Positions 6,403-14,923 of a stretch of 64,000 nt of DNA are shown here, piece after piece. The DNA comes from Lysobacter sp. (lineage in GTDB: Bacteria > Pseudomonadota > Gammaproteobacteria > Xanthomonadales > Xanthomonadaceae). The stretch's first letter is position 1. Each line of letters begins with the position of its first letter. Below the pieces are notes generated by a model, which saw only the letters and a list, made by a program, of their open reading frames with translations, made no database searches and was not told the origin of the DNA. The stretch is from the NCBI GenBank assembly GCA_030151365.1, contig JASLDW010000018.1, positions 13,914 to 77,913 on the forward strand, read 5' to 3'. The position numbers and the translations under genes are program-made.

Positions 6403-9400
6403 ATGTCGTCTTCCAATCTCCGACTGTCGAAGCTGAGCCTCGGTTTGTTCGCCGCACTGGCGGTCGCGCCGGTGTTTGCGCAGAGCACTTCGTCCGGCGT
6501 CGCCGGTCGCGTGACCAATGCCGCCGGACAGCCTGTCGCCGGCGCCGAAGTCACCATCATCCACGTCGAATCCGGCACTTCCAGCCGCGTGACCACCGAT
6601 GCCAATGGCCGCTACGCCGCCAACGGCCTGCGCCCGGGTGGCCCGTACACGGTGAAGGTGCATTCGTCGACGGGTGACAAGACCCAGGACGGCGTGTATC
6701 TGAGCCTCGACAAGGTGACCGCGGTCGATTCGACCGTCGGCGCTTCCGGCAGCGACCTCGGCACGGTGGTGGTGAGCGGCCTGCGCGCCTCGCCGCTGTT
6801 CTCGCCGGACAAGGCCGGCGCCGGCACCGATGTCAGCCGTCGCGCCATCGAAGCCCTGCCTTCGGCCAACGGCAACATCCAGGATTACATGCGCCTCGAT
6901 CCGCGCGTGGCCTTCATCGACCGCGCGTCCGGCAGCATCAGCGCCGCCGGCCAGAACCCGCGCTACAACGCGGTGCGCATTGACGGCGTCTCCGCCAGCG
7001 ACACCTTCGGCCTGGAAGGCAACAACATGCCGACCCGTCGCCAGCCGGTGTCGATGGAAGCGATCGAAGCGATCAAGATCGACCTGTCGAACTATGACGT
7101 CACCATCACCGGCGGTACCGGTGCCGTGGTGAACGCCGTGACCCGTTCCGGCACCAACCAGTTCCACGGTTCGGTCTACGGCCAGTACCGCGATGGCGAC
7201 TGGTACGGCAAGGGCCCGGCCGGCTATCCGAACCTGACTTCGCCGGCGCAGGACTTCAACGGCTTCACCAAGGAAAAGACCTACGGCTTCACCTTGGGCG
7301 GCCCGATCGTGAAGGACAAGCTGTTCTTCTTCGTGAACTACGAGAAGTACAAGCAAGATGCCCCGGGCGCCGACATCGCCAACAGCGCGATCGGTGCGGG
7401 CCGCTTCACCGCCGCCGACATCGCCGCGGTCCAGCAGGCGTTCCAGAGCCGCTACGGCGTCAGCGCCGGCAGCACGGACAGCAACGGCAACACCGACCTG
7501 ACCGAATACGCGGTCAAGCTCGACTGGAACATCAGCGACCGCCACCGCGCCAGCCTGCGCTACAGCGACCTGAAGCAGAGCAAGCTGCGCATCAACGGTT
7601 ACGGCAGCGCGACGCAGGCGTCCCTGAGCTCGTACTGGTACCAGCACGACAAGGAAATCAAGACCACCGTCGCCCAGCTGTTCAGCGACTGGACCGAGAA
7701 CTTCTCGACCGAAGCCAAGTTGAGCTATCGCGATTACTCCGCGGTGCGCAACACCCCGACCCAGGGCACGCCGTCGATCACGATCGCGACCGGCACGCCG
7801 TCCTCGAGCACGGGCGTCGGCACCAGCCCGAACCTGTTCTTCGGCACCGAAGTGAACTCCCAGTACAACGACCTGTTCACCAAGACCTGGAACGCCTACG
7901 CCTCCGGCACGTATCACGCCGGTCCGCACGCGATCAAGTTCGGCGTCGATTACAGCACCAACAAGATCTACAACCTCTACGCGCCGTACGTCGACGGTGG
8001 CCTGACCTACAACTCGGTCGCCGACTTCGTGAACAACGTCAAGCCGGCCGTTGCCACCTACCGTTACCCGGTGGGCGGCAATCTCGACAACATGGCCTCG
8101 AACTACACCTACAAGACCCTGGGTCTGTTCGTGCAGGACCAGTGGCTGGCGACCGATCGCCTGACCCTGACCTACGGCGTGCGCGGCGACAAGTTCGACG
8201 TCAGCACGCGCCCCGCGTACAACCCGTACGCGTCGGCCTACTGGGGCTACGACAATAGCCAGGTCGGTGGCGGCAAGTACCTGTGGGAGCCGCGCCTCGG
8301 CTTCAACCTGAAGCTGTCGGATGAGCAGATGGCCCAGTTCCGCGGCGGCATCGGCCTGTTCCAGGGCGATTCCCCGGCGGTGTGGATGAGCAACGCCTAC
8401 AACACCACCGGCCTCAACTACTCGCAGGTGGATACGTACAGCAAGGCCGGTGCGCCGTCGGCGACTCCGCGCATGAACACCAACTTCATCACCGGCGATT
8501 TCAACCAGCCGTCGAGCTGGAAGGCCAACCTGGCGCTGGATTGGGAAATCGGCAAGACCGGCATCATCGCGTCGGCCGAACTGCTGGCCACCAAGGTCAA
8601 GGACGCGCTGTACTACAAGCGCCTCGACGTGGGCGCGCCGACCATGGTCGCGCCGGATGGCCGCAACATGTTCTGGGGCACCACGACCACCGGCACGGGC
8701 ACTGCGCGCGCCAAGGGTTACGGCAGCAGCACCAAGATCAACGGCATGCAGATCGGCGACGTGCTGCTGCTGGACAACACCAACAAGGGTGCCAGCCAGC
8801 AGATGACCTTCAGCCTGAGCAAGCCGTACAGCAGCAAGAGCGACTGGACCTGGAGCCTGGGCTACACCTTCACCAATGCGAAGGAAGTGGCCGGCCTGAC
8901 CAGCTCCACCGCGACCTCGGGCTGGAACTACACCTACGTGTACAACGCCAACGAGAACGCCTCCAACCGTTCGCGTTACGAGATCCGCAACCGCTTCAGC
9001 GGTTACGCCGGCTGGCACCACAACTTCTTCGCCAACTACAAGACCGAAGTGGGCCTGGTGTATGAAGGCCGCAGCGGTCGTCCGTACAGCTTCGTGTACT
9101 TCAACGACCAGAATGGCGACGGCCGCACGGCCAACGACCTGTTCTACGTCCCGGCCGGCCCTGGCGACGTCGAGTTCGGCACGCTCTCTTCCGGTGGCGT
9201 GTACACCGCCAACCCGGCGATGGAGAAGGCGTTCTTCGATTACATGAACGCCAACAAGCAGCTGCGCCAGTACGCGGGCCGCGTGGCTCCGGCCAACGGC
9301 GGCATCGCGCCGTGGGTCAACACCTTCGACCTGCGCATCAGCCAGGAATTCCCGGGCTTCTTCAAGGGCCACAAGTCGGAAATCGCGCTCGACATCTTCA

Positions 9401-9624
9401 ACGTCGGCAACCTGGTCAACAAGAAGTGGGGTCGCATCATCGACTACGGATTCTTCGCCGACCAGCGCATCGCGTCCTACCAGGGCATCGATCCGAAGAC
9501 CGGCAAGTACGTCTACAGCTTCAGCAACCCGGATCGTCCGACCGTGGCCAATGCCGATGCCGACGGCTTCAACATCGGTGTCTCGCAGTGGTCGATGCAG
9601 CTGACCCTGAAGTACAAGTTCTGA
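6403..9624 (+). CDS. TonB-dependent receptor, Oar-like
   Basis: The 1073-residue protein is an outer-membrane beta-barrel receptor energised by TonB. After a signal peptide ending near APVFAQ (about residue 27) comes a carboxypeptidase-regulatory-like domain (SGVAGRVTNAAGQPVAGAEV to LRPGGPYTVKV), then a plug with PSANGNIQDYMRLDPR and NAVTRSGTNQFHGSVYG, then a long barrel ending in an aromatic residue (LKYKF). This order is typical of Oar receptors, which are common in Lysobacterales and in Myxococcus and may handle proteins or large substrates. The ATG at 6403 is chosen because AGGGGGA at 6391-6397 precedes it; an upstream ATG at 6376 lacks a site. It is followed by a strong terminator and is monocistronic. 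Confidence 0.92.
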   Translation: MSSSNLRLSKLSLGLFAALAVAPVFAQSTSSGVAGRVTNAAGQPVAGAEVTIIHVESGTSSRVTTDANGRYAANGLRPGGPYTVKVHSSTGDKTQDGVYLSLDKVTAVDSTVGASGSDLGTVVVSGLRASPLFSPDKAGAGTDVSRRAIEALPSANGNIQDYMRLDPRVAFIDRASGSISAAGQNPRYNAVRIDGVSASDTFGLEGNNMPTRRQPVSMEAIEAIKIDLSNYDVTITGGTGAVVNAVTRSGTNQFHGSVYGQYRDGDWYGKGPAGYPNLTSPAQDFNGFTKEKTYGFTLGGPIVKDKLFFFVNYEKYKQDAPGADIANSAIGAGRFTAADIAAVQQAFQSRYGVSAGSTDSNGNTDLTEYAVKLDWNISDRHRASLRYSDLKQSKLRINGYGSATQASLSSYWYQHDKEIKTTVAQLFSDWTENFSTEAKLSYRDYSAVRNTPTQGTPSITIATGTPSSSTGVGTSPNLFFGTEVNSQYNDLFTKTWNAYASGTYHAGPHAIKFGVDYSTNKIYNLYAPYVDGGLTYNSVADFVNNVKPAVATYRYPVGGNLDNMASNYTYKTLGLFVQDQWLATDRLTLTYGVRGDKFDVSTRPAYNPYASAYWGYDNSQVGGGKYLWEPRLGFNLKLSDEQMAQFRGGIGLFQGDSPAVWMSNAYNTTGLNYSQVDTYSKAGAPSATPRMNTNFITGDFNQPSSWKANLALDWEIGKTGIIASAELLATKVKDALYYKRLDVGAPTMVAPDGRNMFWGTTTTGTGTARAKGYGSSTKINGMQIGDVLLLDNTNKGASQQMTFSLSKPYSSKSDWTWSLGYTFTNAKEVAGLTSSTATSGWNYTYVYNANENASNRSRYEIRNRFSGYAGWHHNFFANYKTEVGLVYEGRSGRPYSFVYFNDQNGDGRTANDLFYVPAGPGDVEFGTLSSGGVYTANPAMEKAFFDYMNANKQLRQYAGRVAPANGGIAPWVNTFDLRISQEFPGFFKGHKSEIALDIFNVGNLVNKKWGRIIDYGFFADQRIASYQGIDPKTGKYVYSFSNPDRPTVANADADGFNIGVSQWSMQLTLKYKF

Positions 9625-9647
9625 TCCATCGCGACATCGCAGCACAC

Positions 9648-9678
9648 GAAGGCCGGGGAAACCCGGCCTTCGCTTTTT
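9648..9678 (+). terminator. Rho-independent terminator of the Oar-like receptor gene
   Basis: A 10-bp perfect stem (GAAGGCCGGG / CCCGGCCTTC) with a GAAA loop is followed two bases later by TTTTT. It begins 23 bp after the receptor stop. Confidence 0.92.
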
Positions 9679-9717
9679 CCCGGCCCGGGATGTGAGCGTG
9701 ATTCCGCGGAAGAGCGC

Positions 9718-9723
9718 TAGAAT
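9718..9723 (+). promoter_or_regulatory. -10-like TAGAAT immediately before ppnN
   Basis: TAGAAT ends six bases before the ppnN ATG at 9730, so transcription would start at or beside the start codon and give a leaderless mRNA. No clear -35 is seen. Confidence 0.35.
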
Positions 9724-9729
9724 CGAAGG

Positions 9730-11145
9730 ATGAATACGACAACGATGAATGACGGAACCGATCCGCAGTCCCTGGAAAGCCAGGCCAACACCACCGTCGA
9801 CGCCAGCCTGTATCCCAAGGGCAGCCTCGACATCCTGTCCCGCGAGGAAGTCGCGCGCCTGCGCGATGCCTCGGCCGGCGGCATGCACGATCTCCTGCGC
9901 AAATGCGCGCTGGCGGTGCTGACCAGCGGCAGCGCCTCCGACGATCCGCACCTGGCCAGCCGCAAATATTCCGATTTCGAGATCCAGGTCCAGCAGCAGG
10001 ATCGCGGCGTCCGCATCGAGCTGAAGAACGCCCCGGCGATGGCCTTCGTCGACGGCCAGATCATCCGCGGTGTCGCCGACCTGCTGTTCTCGGTGGTGCG
10101 CGACATCGCGTGGATGGCGACCGAACTCGGCCCGGAAGACGCCAAGGACCTGGAGACTTCCGCGGGCATCACCGACGCGGTGTTCCGCCTGCTGCGCCAC
10201 GCGCGCATGCTCCGCCACGGCGATCCCAACCTGGTGGTGTGCTGGGGCGGCCACTCGATCAGTCGCGAGGAATACCTCTACACCAAGGAAGTCGGCTACG
10301 AGCTCGGCCTGCGCGGGCTCGACATCTGCACCGGCTGCGGCCCGGGCGCGATGAAGGGCCCGATGAAGGGCGCGACCATCGCCCATGCCAAGCAGCGCAA
10401 GACGAACCCGCGTTACATCGGCATCACCGAGCCGGGCATCATCGCCGCGGAGTCGCCGAACCCGATCGTCAACAACCTGGTGATCATGCCGGACATCGAG
10501 AAGCGCCTCGAGGCGTTCGTCCGAGTGGCACACGGCATCATCGTGTTCCCGGGCGGTGCCGGTACCGCCGAGGAAATCCTCTATCTGCTCGGCGTGTTGC
10601 TGCGCGAGGAAAACGCGAAACTGCCGTTCCCGATGATCCTCACCGGCCCGAAGGGTTCCGCCGCGTACTTCGAGGAGATCGATCGTTTCATCCGCCTGGC
10701 GCTGGGCGACGAAGCGACGAAGCACTACCAGATCATCGTCGATGATCCGGTGGAGGTCGCGCGCACGATGATCGCCGGCATCCGCAAGGTGCGCGAATAC
10801 CGCATCGAACATCGCGATTCGTTCTACTTCAACTGGGCGCTGGACATTCCGCTCGACCTGCAGCGTCCGTTCGATCCGACCCACGAGGCGATGGCCGCGC
10901 TCGACCTGCACCACGGCCGCCGTCCGCAGGATCTCGCCGCGGACTTGCGCCGCGCGTTCTCGGGCATCGTCGCCGGCAACGTCAAGGAAGCCGGCGTGCG
11001 CCGCATCCAGGAGCGCGGGCCGTTCGAAATCCACGGCGATCCCGACATCATGGCGGCGCTGGACGACATGCTGCGGAGTTTCGTCGACCAGCGGCGCATG
11101 AAGATCTCGGGCGAATACAACCCCTGCTACAAGGTCATCCGCTGA
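9730..11145 (+). CDS. ppnN: Pyrimidine/purine nucleotide 5'-monophosphate nucleosidase (LOG family)
   Basis: PpnN (YgdH) cleaves nucleoside monophosphates to the base and ribose 5-phosphate, and in E. coli it is controlled by (p)ppGpp. The 471-residue length matches YgdH rather than the short LOG proteins. An N-terminal regulatory domain (to about residue 140) precedes the LOG Rossmann domain with GGHSISREEYLYT, CTGCGPGAMKGPMKGA and the signature PGGAGTAEE; a C-terminal domain follows. The gene stands alone between the terminator at 9.65 kb and the convergent kinase gene. An ATG at 9745 is an alternative start. Confidence 0.92.
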   Translation: MNTTTMNDGTDPQSLESQANTTVDASLYPKGSLDILSREEVARLRDASAGGMHDLLRKCALAVLTSGSASDDPHLASRKYSDFEIQVQQQDRGVRIELKNAPAMAFVDGQIIRGVADLLFSVVRDIAWMATELGPEDAKDLETSAGITDAVFRLLRHARMLRHGDPNLVVCWGGHSISREEYLYTKEVGYELGLRGLDICTGCGPGAMKGPMKGATIAHAKQRKTNPRYIGITEPGIIAAESPNPIVNNLVIMPDIEKRLEAFVRVAHGIIVFPGGAGTAEEILYLLGVLLREENAKLPFPMILTGPKGSAAYFEEIDRFIRLALGDEATKHYQIIVDDPVEVARTMIAGIRKVREYRIEHRDSFYFNWALDIPLDLQRPFDPTHEAMAALDLHHGRRPQDLAADLRRAFSGIVAGNVKEAGVRRIQERGPFEIHGDPDIMAALDDMLRSFVDQRRMKISGEYNPCYKVIR

Positions 11146-11149
11146 ATCT

Positions 11150-12175
11150 TCATGCGATGAGGGGCACGCGCACCCGCGCGATGTAGCGATCGCCTTCGAC
11201 GCCGGCATCGAAACTGCCGCCTGCCTCGCGCAGGCGCGCGGCCACCGCGGCCTGGCCGACGCGATGGCCGCGTTCCGCATGCCGTGGCGACGGATCGGGC
11301 AGGGGATTGCCGATCTCGACCACGACATCGCGATCCCCCTGGAGGATGCGGACGGTCACCGCGCCGCCTTCCATGCGCGGTTCGATGCCATGGTGGATGG
11401 CATTCTCCACCAAGGGCTGGATCGACAATGCCGGCAGCGGCAGGTGGGGCAGGGCGTCGGGTTCATCCCACTCGACTTGCAGGCGCGCGCCGAAGCGCAG
11501 TTGTTCGATGTCGAGATAGCGCCGCGCGAGATCGAGTTCGTCGGCCAGCGCGATCGTGCGCGGGCCCGACAATGCGGCCCGGAAAAGATCGGACAGATCG
11601 AGCAGCAATTGTTCGGCGGCATCAGGTCGCGCATGCACCAGTGCGATGCCGGTATTGAGGGTATTGAACAGGAAGTGCGGGTCGACGCGCGCCTGCAGTG
11701 CCAGCAGTTCGGCCTGTTGCGCCTGCCACGCGGCACGTTGCGCGCTCCAGTGGCTGCGCAGCGCCAGCAGGCCGAAGATCGACATCGCCAGCAGGCAGAC
11801 ATAGAAGCGCAGGGTGCCGACGAACCACGGCGCGCCCTGGTCGGCGAGCACGTCGCCGAACAGCGCGCTGGCCCAGGCGCCCGACAGCAGGGTCACGACC
11901 AGCATCAGGACCATGGCCAGGACGATCACCCCACGCGCGCCGAACCCGGCGAGCCGTTCGCGCAACAGATAGAGGCCGCCAAGCGTGAACAACACCACCC
12001 ACTGGACGGCGAACGAGGCCAGTCCGAACTTCACCAGCACCGAACCGTTGGCGAGCGGCGATCCGAGCGCCAGGATGATGGCCAGCAGTTCGCCGGCTGC
12101 GAAGATCGACAGCAGGGTGGCCGGCTGCCAGAGGATGTCGATCGGGTGTTCGCGGTTGGGGGCGGGATGGTCCAT
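11150..12175 (-). CDS. AlgZ/LytS-type sensor histidine kinase
   Basis: The 341-residue protein has four predicted membrane helices (about residues 18-38, 48-71, 82-104 and 120-140), a short coiled linker, then a His_kinase (PF06580-type) domain with the phospho-acceptor His167 in DPHFLFNTLN and an N-box NAIHHGIEP. This is the architecture of AlgZ/FimS, which with the LytTR regulator AlgR controls type IV pilus genes in Pseudomonas. No response regulator follows on this strand: downstream is the convergent ppnN. The gene is divergent from the minor-pilin operon, the regulon AlgR activates in P. aeruginosa. An in-frame extension upstream of 12175 shows no domain. Confidence 0.88.
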   Translation of the reverse strand: MDHPAPNREHPIDILWQPATLLSIFAAGELLAIILALGSPLANGSVLVKFGLASFAVQWVVLFTLGGLYLLRERLAGFGARGVIVLAMVLMLVVTLLSGAWASALFGDVLADQGAPWFVGTLRFYVCLLAMSIFGLLALRSHWSAQRAAWQAQQAELLALQARVDPHFLFNTLNTGIALVHARPDAAEQLLLDLSDLFRAALSGPRTIALADELDLARRYLDIEQLRFGARLQVEWDEPDALPHLPLPALSIQPLVENAIHHGIEPRMEGGAVTVRILQGDRDVVVEIGNPLPDPSPRHAERGHRVGQAAVAARLREAGGSFDAGVEGDRYIARVRVPLIA

Positions 12176-12198
12176 GGCCCATGCTACGACGCCCGTTG

Positions 12199-12207
12199 CC
12201 GTTCGGT
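12199..12207 (+). promoter_or_regulatory. AlgR-box-like sequence upstream of the minor-pilin operon
   Basis: CCGTTCGGT matches seven of the nine bases of the AlgR consensus CCGTTCGTC as I remember it. It lies 88 bp ahead of fimU and 24 bp ahead of the divergent kinase gene. A match of this length can arise by chance in G+C-rich DNA. Confidence 0.3.
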
Positions 12208-12267
12208 GGCCGGAGCGTGCCGCCTGTCGGTCGGGGACGGGGCTGGCCGGCGGAGGGATTAATGTGT

Positions 12268-12289
12268 CCCCGGTAGAAAAGGGCCGGGG
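12268..12289 (+). promoter_or_regulatory. Hairpin overlapping the fimU ribosome binding site
   Basis: CCCCGG (12268-12273) can pair with CCGGGG (12284-12289) across a 10-base loop. The second arm contains the GGGG that serves as ribosome binding site for the ATG at 12295, so the stem could limit translation of the first pilin. Confidence 0.3.
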
Positions 12290-12294
12290 CAGCA

Positions 12295-12846
12295 ATGGGG
12301 CGAGGAATGACCAAATCGGGCGAACGGGGGTTTTCCCTGGTCGAATTGATGGTGGCGGTGGCGATAGTGGTGATCATCGGCGGCATCGCCGCGCCGAGTT
12401 TCGTCAATCTCATTCGCAGCAACCGGGTGACGTCGGCGGGCAACGAACTGGTGGCGCTGATGCAGGTCGCGCGCGCGGGGGCGATCAGCAATCGTGCAAC
12501 CGCCACGCTCTGTCCGAGCACGAATGGCAGCACCTGCGCCGCGACAACCGGGAACCGGTGGATCGCCATCGTGACCAAGGCCGGCGTGCCGAATGTTCTG
12601 CGCGACTCCACCTTGTCGAGTGGCGTCACCGTGACCGCCAGTCCCAACCTGAGCGGCGCCGGCAACAAGTTGACTTTCACTCCCAACGGGTTTTCCGCGG
12701 CCGGCGCCAATACCAGCGGCACCGTGGGGGTATGCGTCGGCACGCTCTCCGGGCAGAACGATATCGACGTGAGCGCAAGCGTCGGGCGTATCAGCACGGC
12801 GCGGCGCGCCGCGACGTCCGCCTGCACGGCTCCCGGGGACAACTGA
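12295..12846 (+). CDS. fimU: Minor type IV pilin, FimU/GspH type
   Basis: This 183-residue prepilin has a short basic leader cut by PilD after Gly in RG|FSLVELMVAV, with Glu at position +5, and the hydrophobic N-terminal helix. The body has the GspH/FimT-type ALMQVARAGAISNRATATLCPS and paired cysteines. It lacks the C-terminal GRxR motif of DNA-binding FimT, so I call it FimU, a priming minor pilin. It opens the operon fimU-pilV-pilW-pilX-pilY1-pilE. The ATG at 12295 has GGGG five bases upstream; the ATG at 12307 is possible but its ribosome binding site would be too close. Confidence 0.85.
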   Translation: MGRGMTKSGERGFSLVELMVAVAIVVIIGGIAAPSFVNLIRSNRVTSAGNELVALMQVARAGAISNRATATLCPSTNGSTCAATTGNRWIAIVTKAGVPNVLRDSTLSSGVTVTASPNLSGAGNKLTFTPNGFSAAGANTSGTVGVCVGTLSGQNDIDVSASVGRISTARRAATSACTAPGDN

Positions 12847-12853
12847 GGTGAAG

Positions 12854-13300
12854 ATGAAACCGACAACTCCCTTCCAAGGTCGTGGATTCCAGCAAGGCGT
12901 CGGCATGCTGGAAGTGATGATCGCCGTGCTCGTGCTTGCGATCGGCATCCTCGGCATCGCCGCGCTGCAGGCCATTACCCTGAAAAACGCGGGCAGTTCG
13001 GCTGCGCGCACGCAGGCGGCGATCCAGATCTATTCGATGCTGGACATCATCCGCGCCGACCGCGCCAACATCGCGCTCTACAACACCAATGCCTACATCG
13101 CCGGCAACGGCACGGGGACCGAGGGATCCATGATGGGATGGCTGGATAAACTCCAGACGACCGTGGCTCCGGATGCCAAGGGTCGAATCGTCTGCATCGC
13201 CGACACGATGAGCTGCAGTGTCGGCGTGCAGTGGAGCGACGAGCGTGCCACCGGAAACGACCCCACGCCGATCCAGATCGAGATCACGAGCCAGTTATGA
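12854..13300 (+). CDS. pilV: Type IV pilus minor pilin PilV
   Basis: The 148-residue product has a prepilin peptide cut after QQG|VGMLEVM, giving Glu at +5, followed by IAVLVLAIGILGIAALQ, the typical PilV helix. PilV belongs to the minor-pilin priming complex of the pilus. I prefer the ATG at 12854 (with GAGGTG just upstream) over a GTG at 12848. The stop overlaps the pilW start by four bases. Confidence 0.9.
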   Translation: MKPTTPFQGRGFQQGVGMLEVMIAVLVLAIGILGIAALQAITLKNAGSSAARTQAAIQIYSMLDIIRADRANIALYNTNAYIAGNGTGTEGSMMGWLDKLQTTVAPDAKGRIVCIADTMSCSVGVQWSDERATGNDPTPIQIEITSQL

Positions 13301-14364
13301 CATATCCCCGACGCCACATCCTGCCGGCACAACGCGGCTTCACGCTGATCGAGTTGATGATCGCGCTGGTGCTTGGCCTGCTGGTGATTGCCGCGGCTGG
13401 CGCAATCTTCCTGTCCAACCGGCGCGTCTATGGGTCGACGGAAGCAACGAACCGCTTGCAGGAAAACCAGCGCAGCGCCTTCGAGCTGTTGACGCGGGAC
13501 ATCCGCGAGGCAGGGACCAATCCCTGCATGCGGTTCAGTGCAATGAACCGTCCGGTCATCTTGCTGACCGCCCCGGATGCCACGTTCTGGTCGCGTTATC
13601 CGGATGGCGTGTTCGGCGATGAAGGCACGGGCGCGGGGGGGTCCGATTCCATCACGCTGTATTCCGGCAACGGCACGATTTACAACGTGACCCAGCACCA
13701 GAAGCCGGTGGATCCGCTCACCATCAACACCACGACGGCCGGAATGGTCAACGGGCAGCCGCTGATGGTGTGCAATACCGACAATGCATTCGTTTTTGCC
13801 GCGAACGGGATCACCGCCGGAGGGCACACCATCGGTCATGACGGTGCCGCGAATTGCGGCAAGGGATTGACCCCGCGACCCGATGCCAGCCAGTGCTCGG
13901 CGACGAATTCGGGGCCGGGGTATTGCTTCTGGCTGGGGACGGCCGGCTCTTCATCGCCCCCGCCCGCACCCACGGCGACCGATGTCGGCAATTGCCCGGC
14001 CGGCATTGGGCAGTCGCCGGCCTTCGTGGTCATTCCCACGGGCGCGCAATGGACGGTTGCCGCCAACACGCGGGGAACCAATTCCCTGTATCGAACCGTG
14101 CAAGGCAACCGCAGCGAGATCGCCGAGGGCATTACCGGACTGCAACTGACCTACAAGGTCGGCAATGCCCCGGACTATGTCAATGCAACGAGTGTCAGCG
14201 CGAGCAACGCCTGGATGCAGGTGACCTCGGTGCATGTCGTGATGACATTCCAGGCCGTGCAGGGCGCGATGGCCCAGGGCGACGTCAAGGGAACCGGCAA
14301 TGCCGTCCTGACGCGCACGCTCGACGATTACATCGCGTTCCGGAACCACCAGGACATCCAATGA
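13297..14364 (+). CDS. pilW: Type IV pilus minor pilin PilW
   Basis: The 355-residue prepilin is cleaved at RG|FTLIELMIAL (Glu +5). Its length, the QENQRSAFELLTRDIREAG segment after the helix and a long cysteine-containing globular part fit PilW, the largest minor pilin. The start overlaps the pilV stop and the stop overlaps the pilX start (ATGA both times), showing tight translational coupling. Confidence 0.92.
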   Translation: MTYPRRHILPAQRGFTLIELMIALVLGLLVIAAAGAIFLSNRRVYGSTEATNRLQENQRSAFELLTRDIREAGTNPCMRFSAMNRPVILLTAPDATFWSRYPDGVFGDEGTGAGGSDSITLYSGNGTIYNVTQHQKPVDPLTINTTTAGMVNGQPLMVCNTDNAFVFAANGITAGGHTIGHDGAANCGKGLTPRPDASQCSATNSGPGYCFWLGTAGSSSPPPAPTATDVGNCPAGIGQSPAFVVIPTGAQWTVAANTRGTNSLYRTVQGNRSEIAEGITGLQLTYKVGNAPDYVNATSVSASNAWMQVTSVHVVMTFQAVQGAMAQGDVKGTGNAVLTRTLDDYIAFRNHQDIQ

Positions 14365-14912
14365 AGACACTTTCTCCAGGTGCGGTGCGAATCCGTCCCA
14401 ATGAATCGGGCGCGGCGCTGATCGTCGTCCTCCTGCTGCTCATCATCGTGACCCTGCTCGGGCTGGCGGCGATGCGCGGCGCCATCTTGCAGGAACGCAT
14501 GGCCGCCAGTACCGCCGGACGCGCCGCTGCATTCCAGGTGGCGGAGGCGGGGTTGCGTCAGGCCGAAATCATCGTGCGCGATGGCAACATCAAGATCACC
14601 AACACCGGCTGCGCCAATGGCCTCTGCCAGATGCCGATGCCGAATACCGATCCGGCCTGGATGGCAAACGGATTCTGGACGAGAGGCAGCGGCTATCGCT
14701 CGGGATCGGTCGTGGAGACCAGCTTCGGGGACGTGACGCCGAAATTCGTGATCGAGGACTTCGGCCAGTCGACCAACAATTCCGCTCAGAAGTGCGTGGA
14801 TTTGTCCAAGGGCTGCATCACTTCGACGGTGCAGAACGTTTATCGCATCACTTCCTATGCCTCCATGCCCAGCGGGGCCGAGGTGATCGTTCAATCGCTG
14901 TATCGGCGCTGA
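14361..14912 (+). CDS. pilX: Type IV pilus assembly protein PilX
   Basis: The 183-residue product has the PilX-type N-terminus ESG|AALIVVLLLLIIVTLLG with Val instead of Glu at +5, which is normal for PilX, then MRGAILQERMAAS and a body with four cysteines. It sits between pilW (4-bp overlap) and pilY1 in the conserved operon order. PilX joins the priming complex with PilV, PilW and PilY1. Confidence 0.9.
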   Translation: MKTLSPGAVRIRPNESGAALIVVLLLLIIVTLLGLAAMRGAILQERMAASTAGRAAAFQVAEAGLRQAEIIVRDGNIKITNTGCANGLCQMPMPNTDPAWMANGFWTRGSGYRSGSVVETSFGDVTPKFVIEDFGQSTNNSAQKCVDLSKGCITSTVQNVYRITSYASMPSGAEVIVQSLYRR

Positions 14913-14923
14913 CGGAGCGCGCT

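Noticed and set aside
6298..11328. Open frame of 1676 codons on the minus strand across the Oar receptor and ppnN
   Set aside because: It is antisense to two well-supported genes. In G+C-rich DNA the opposite strand of biased genes often lacks stops; the translation is rich in Arg, Ala, Gly, Val and His and matches no family.
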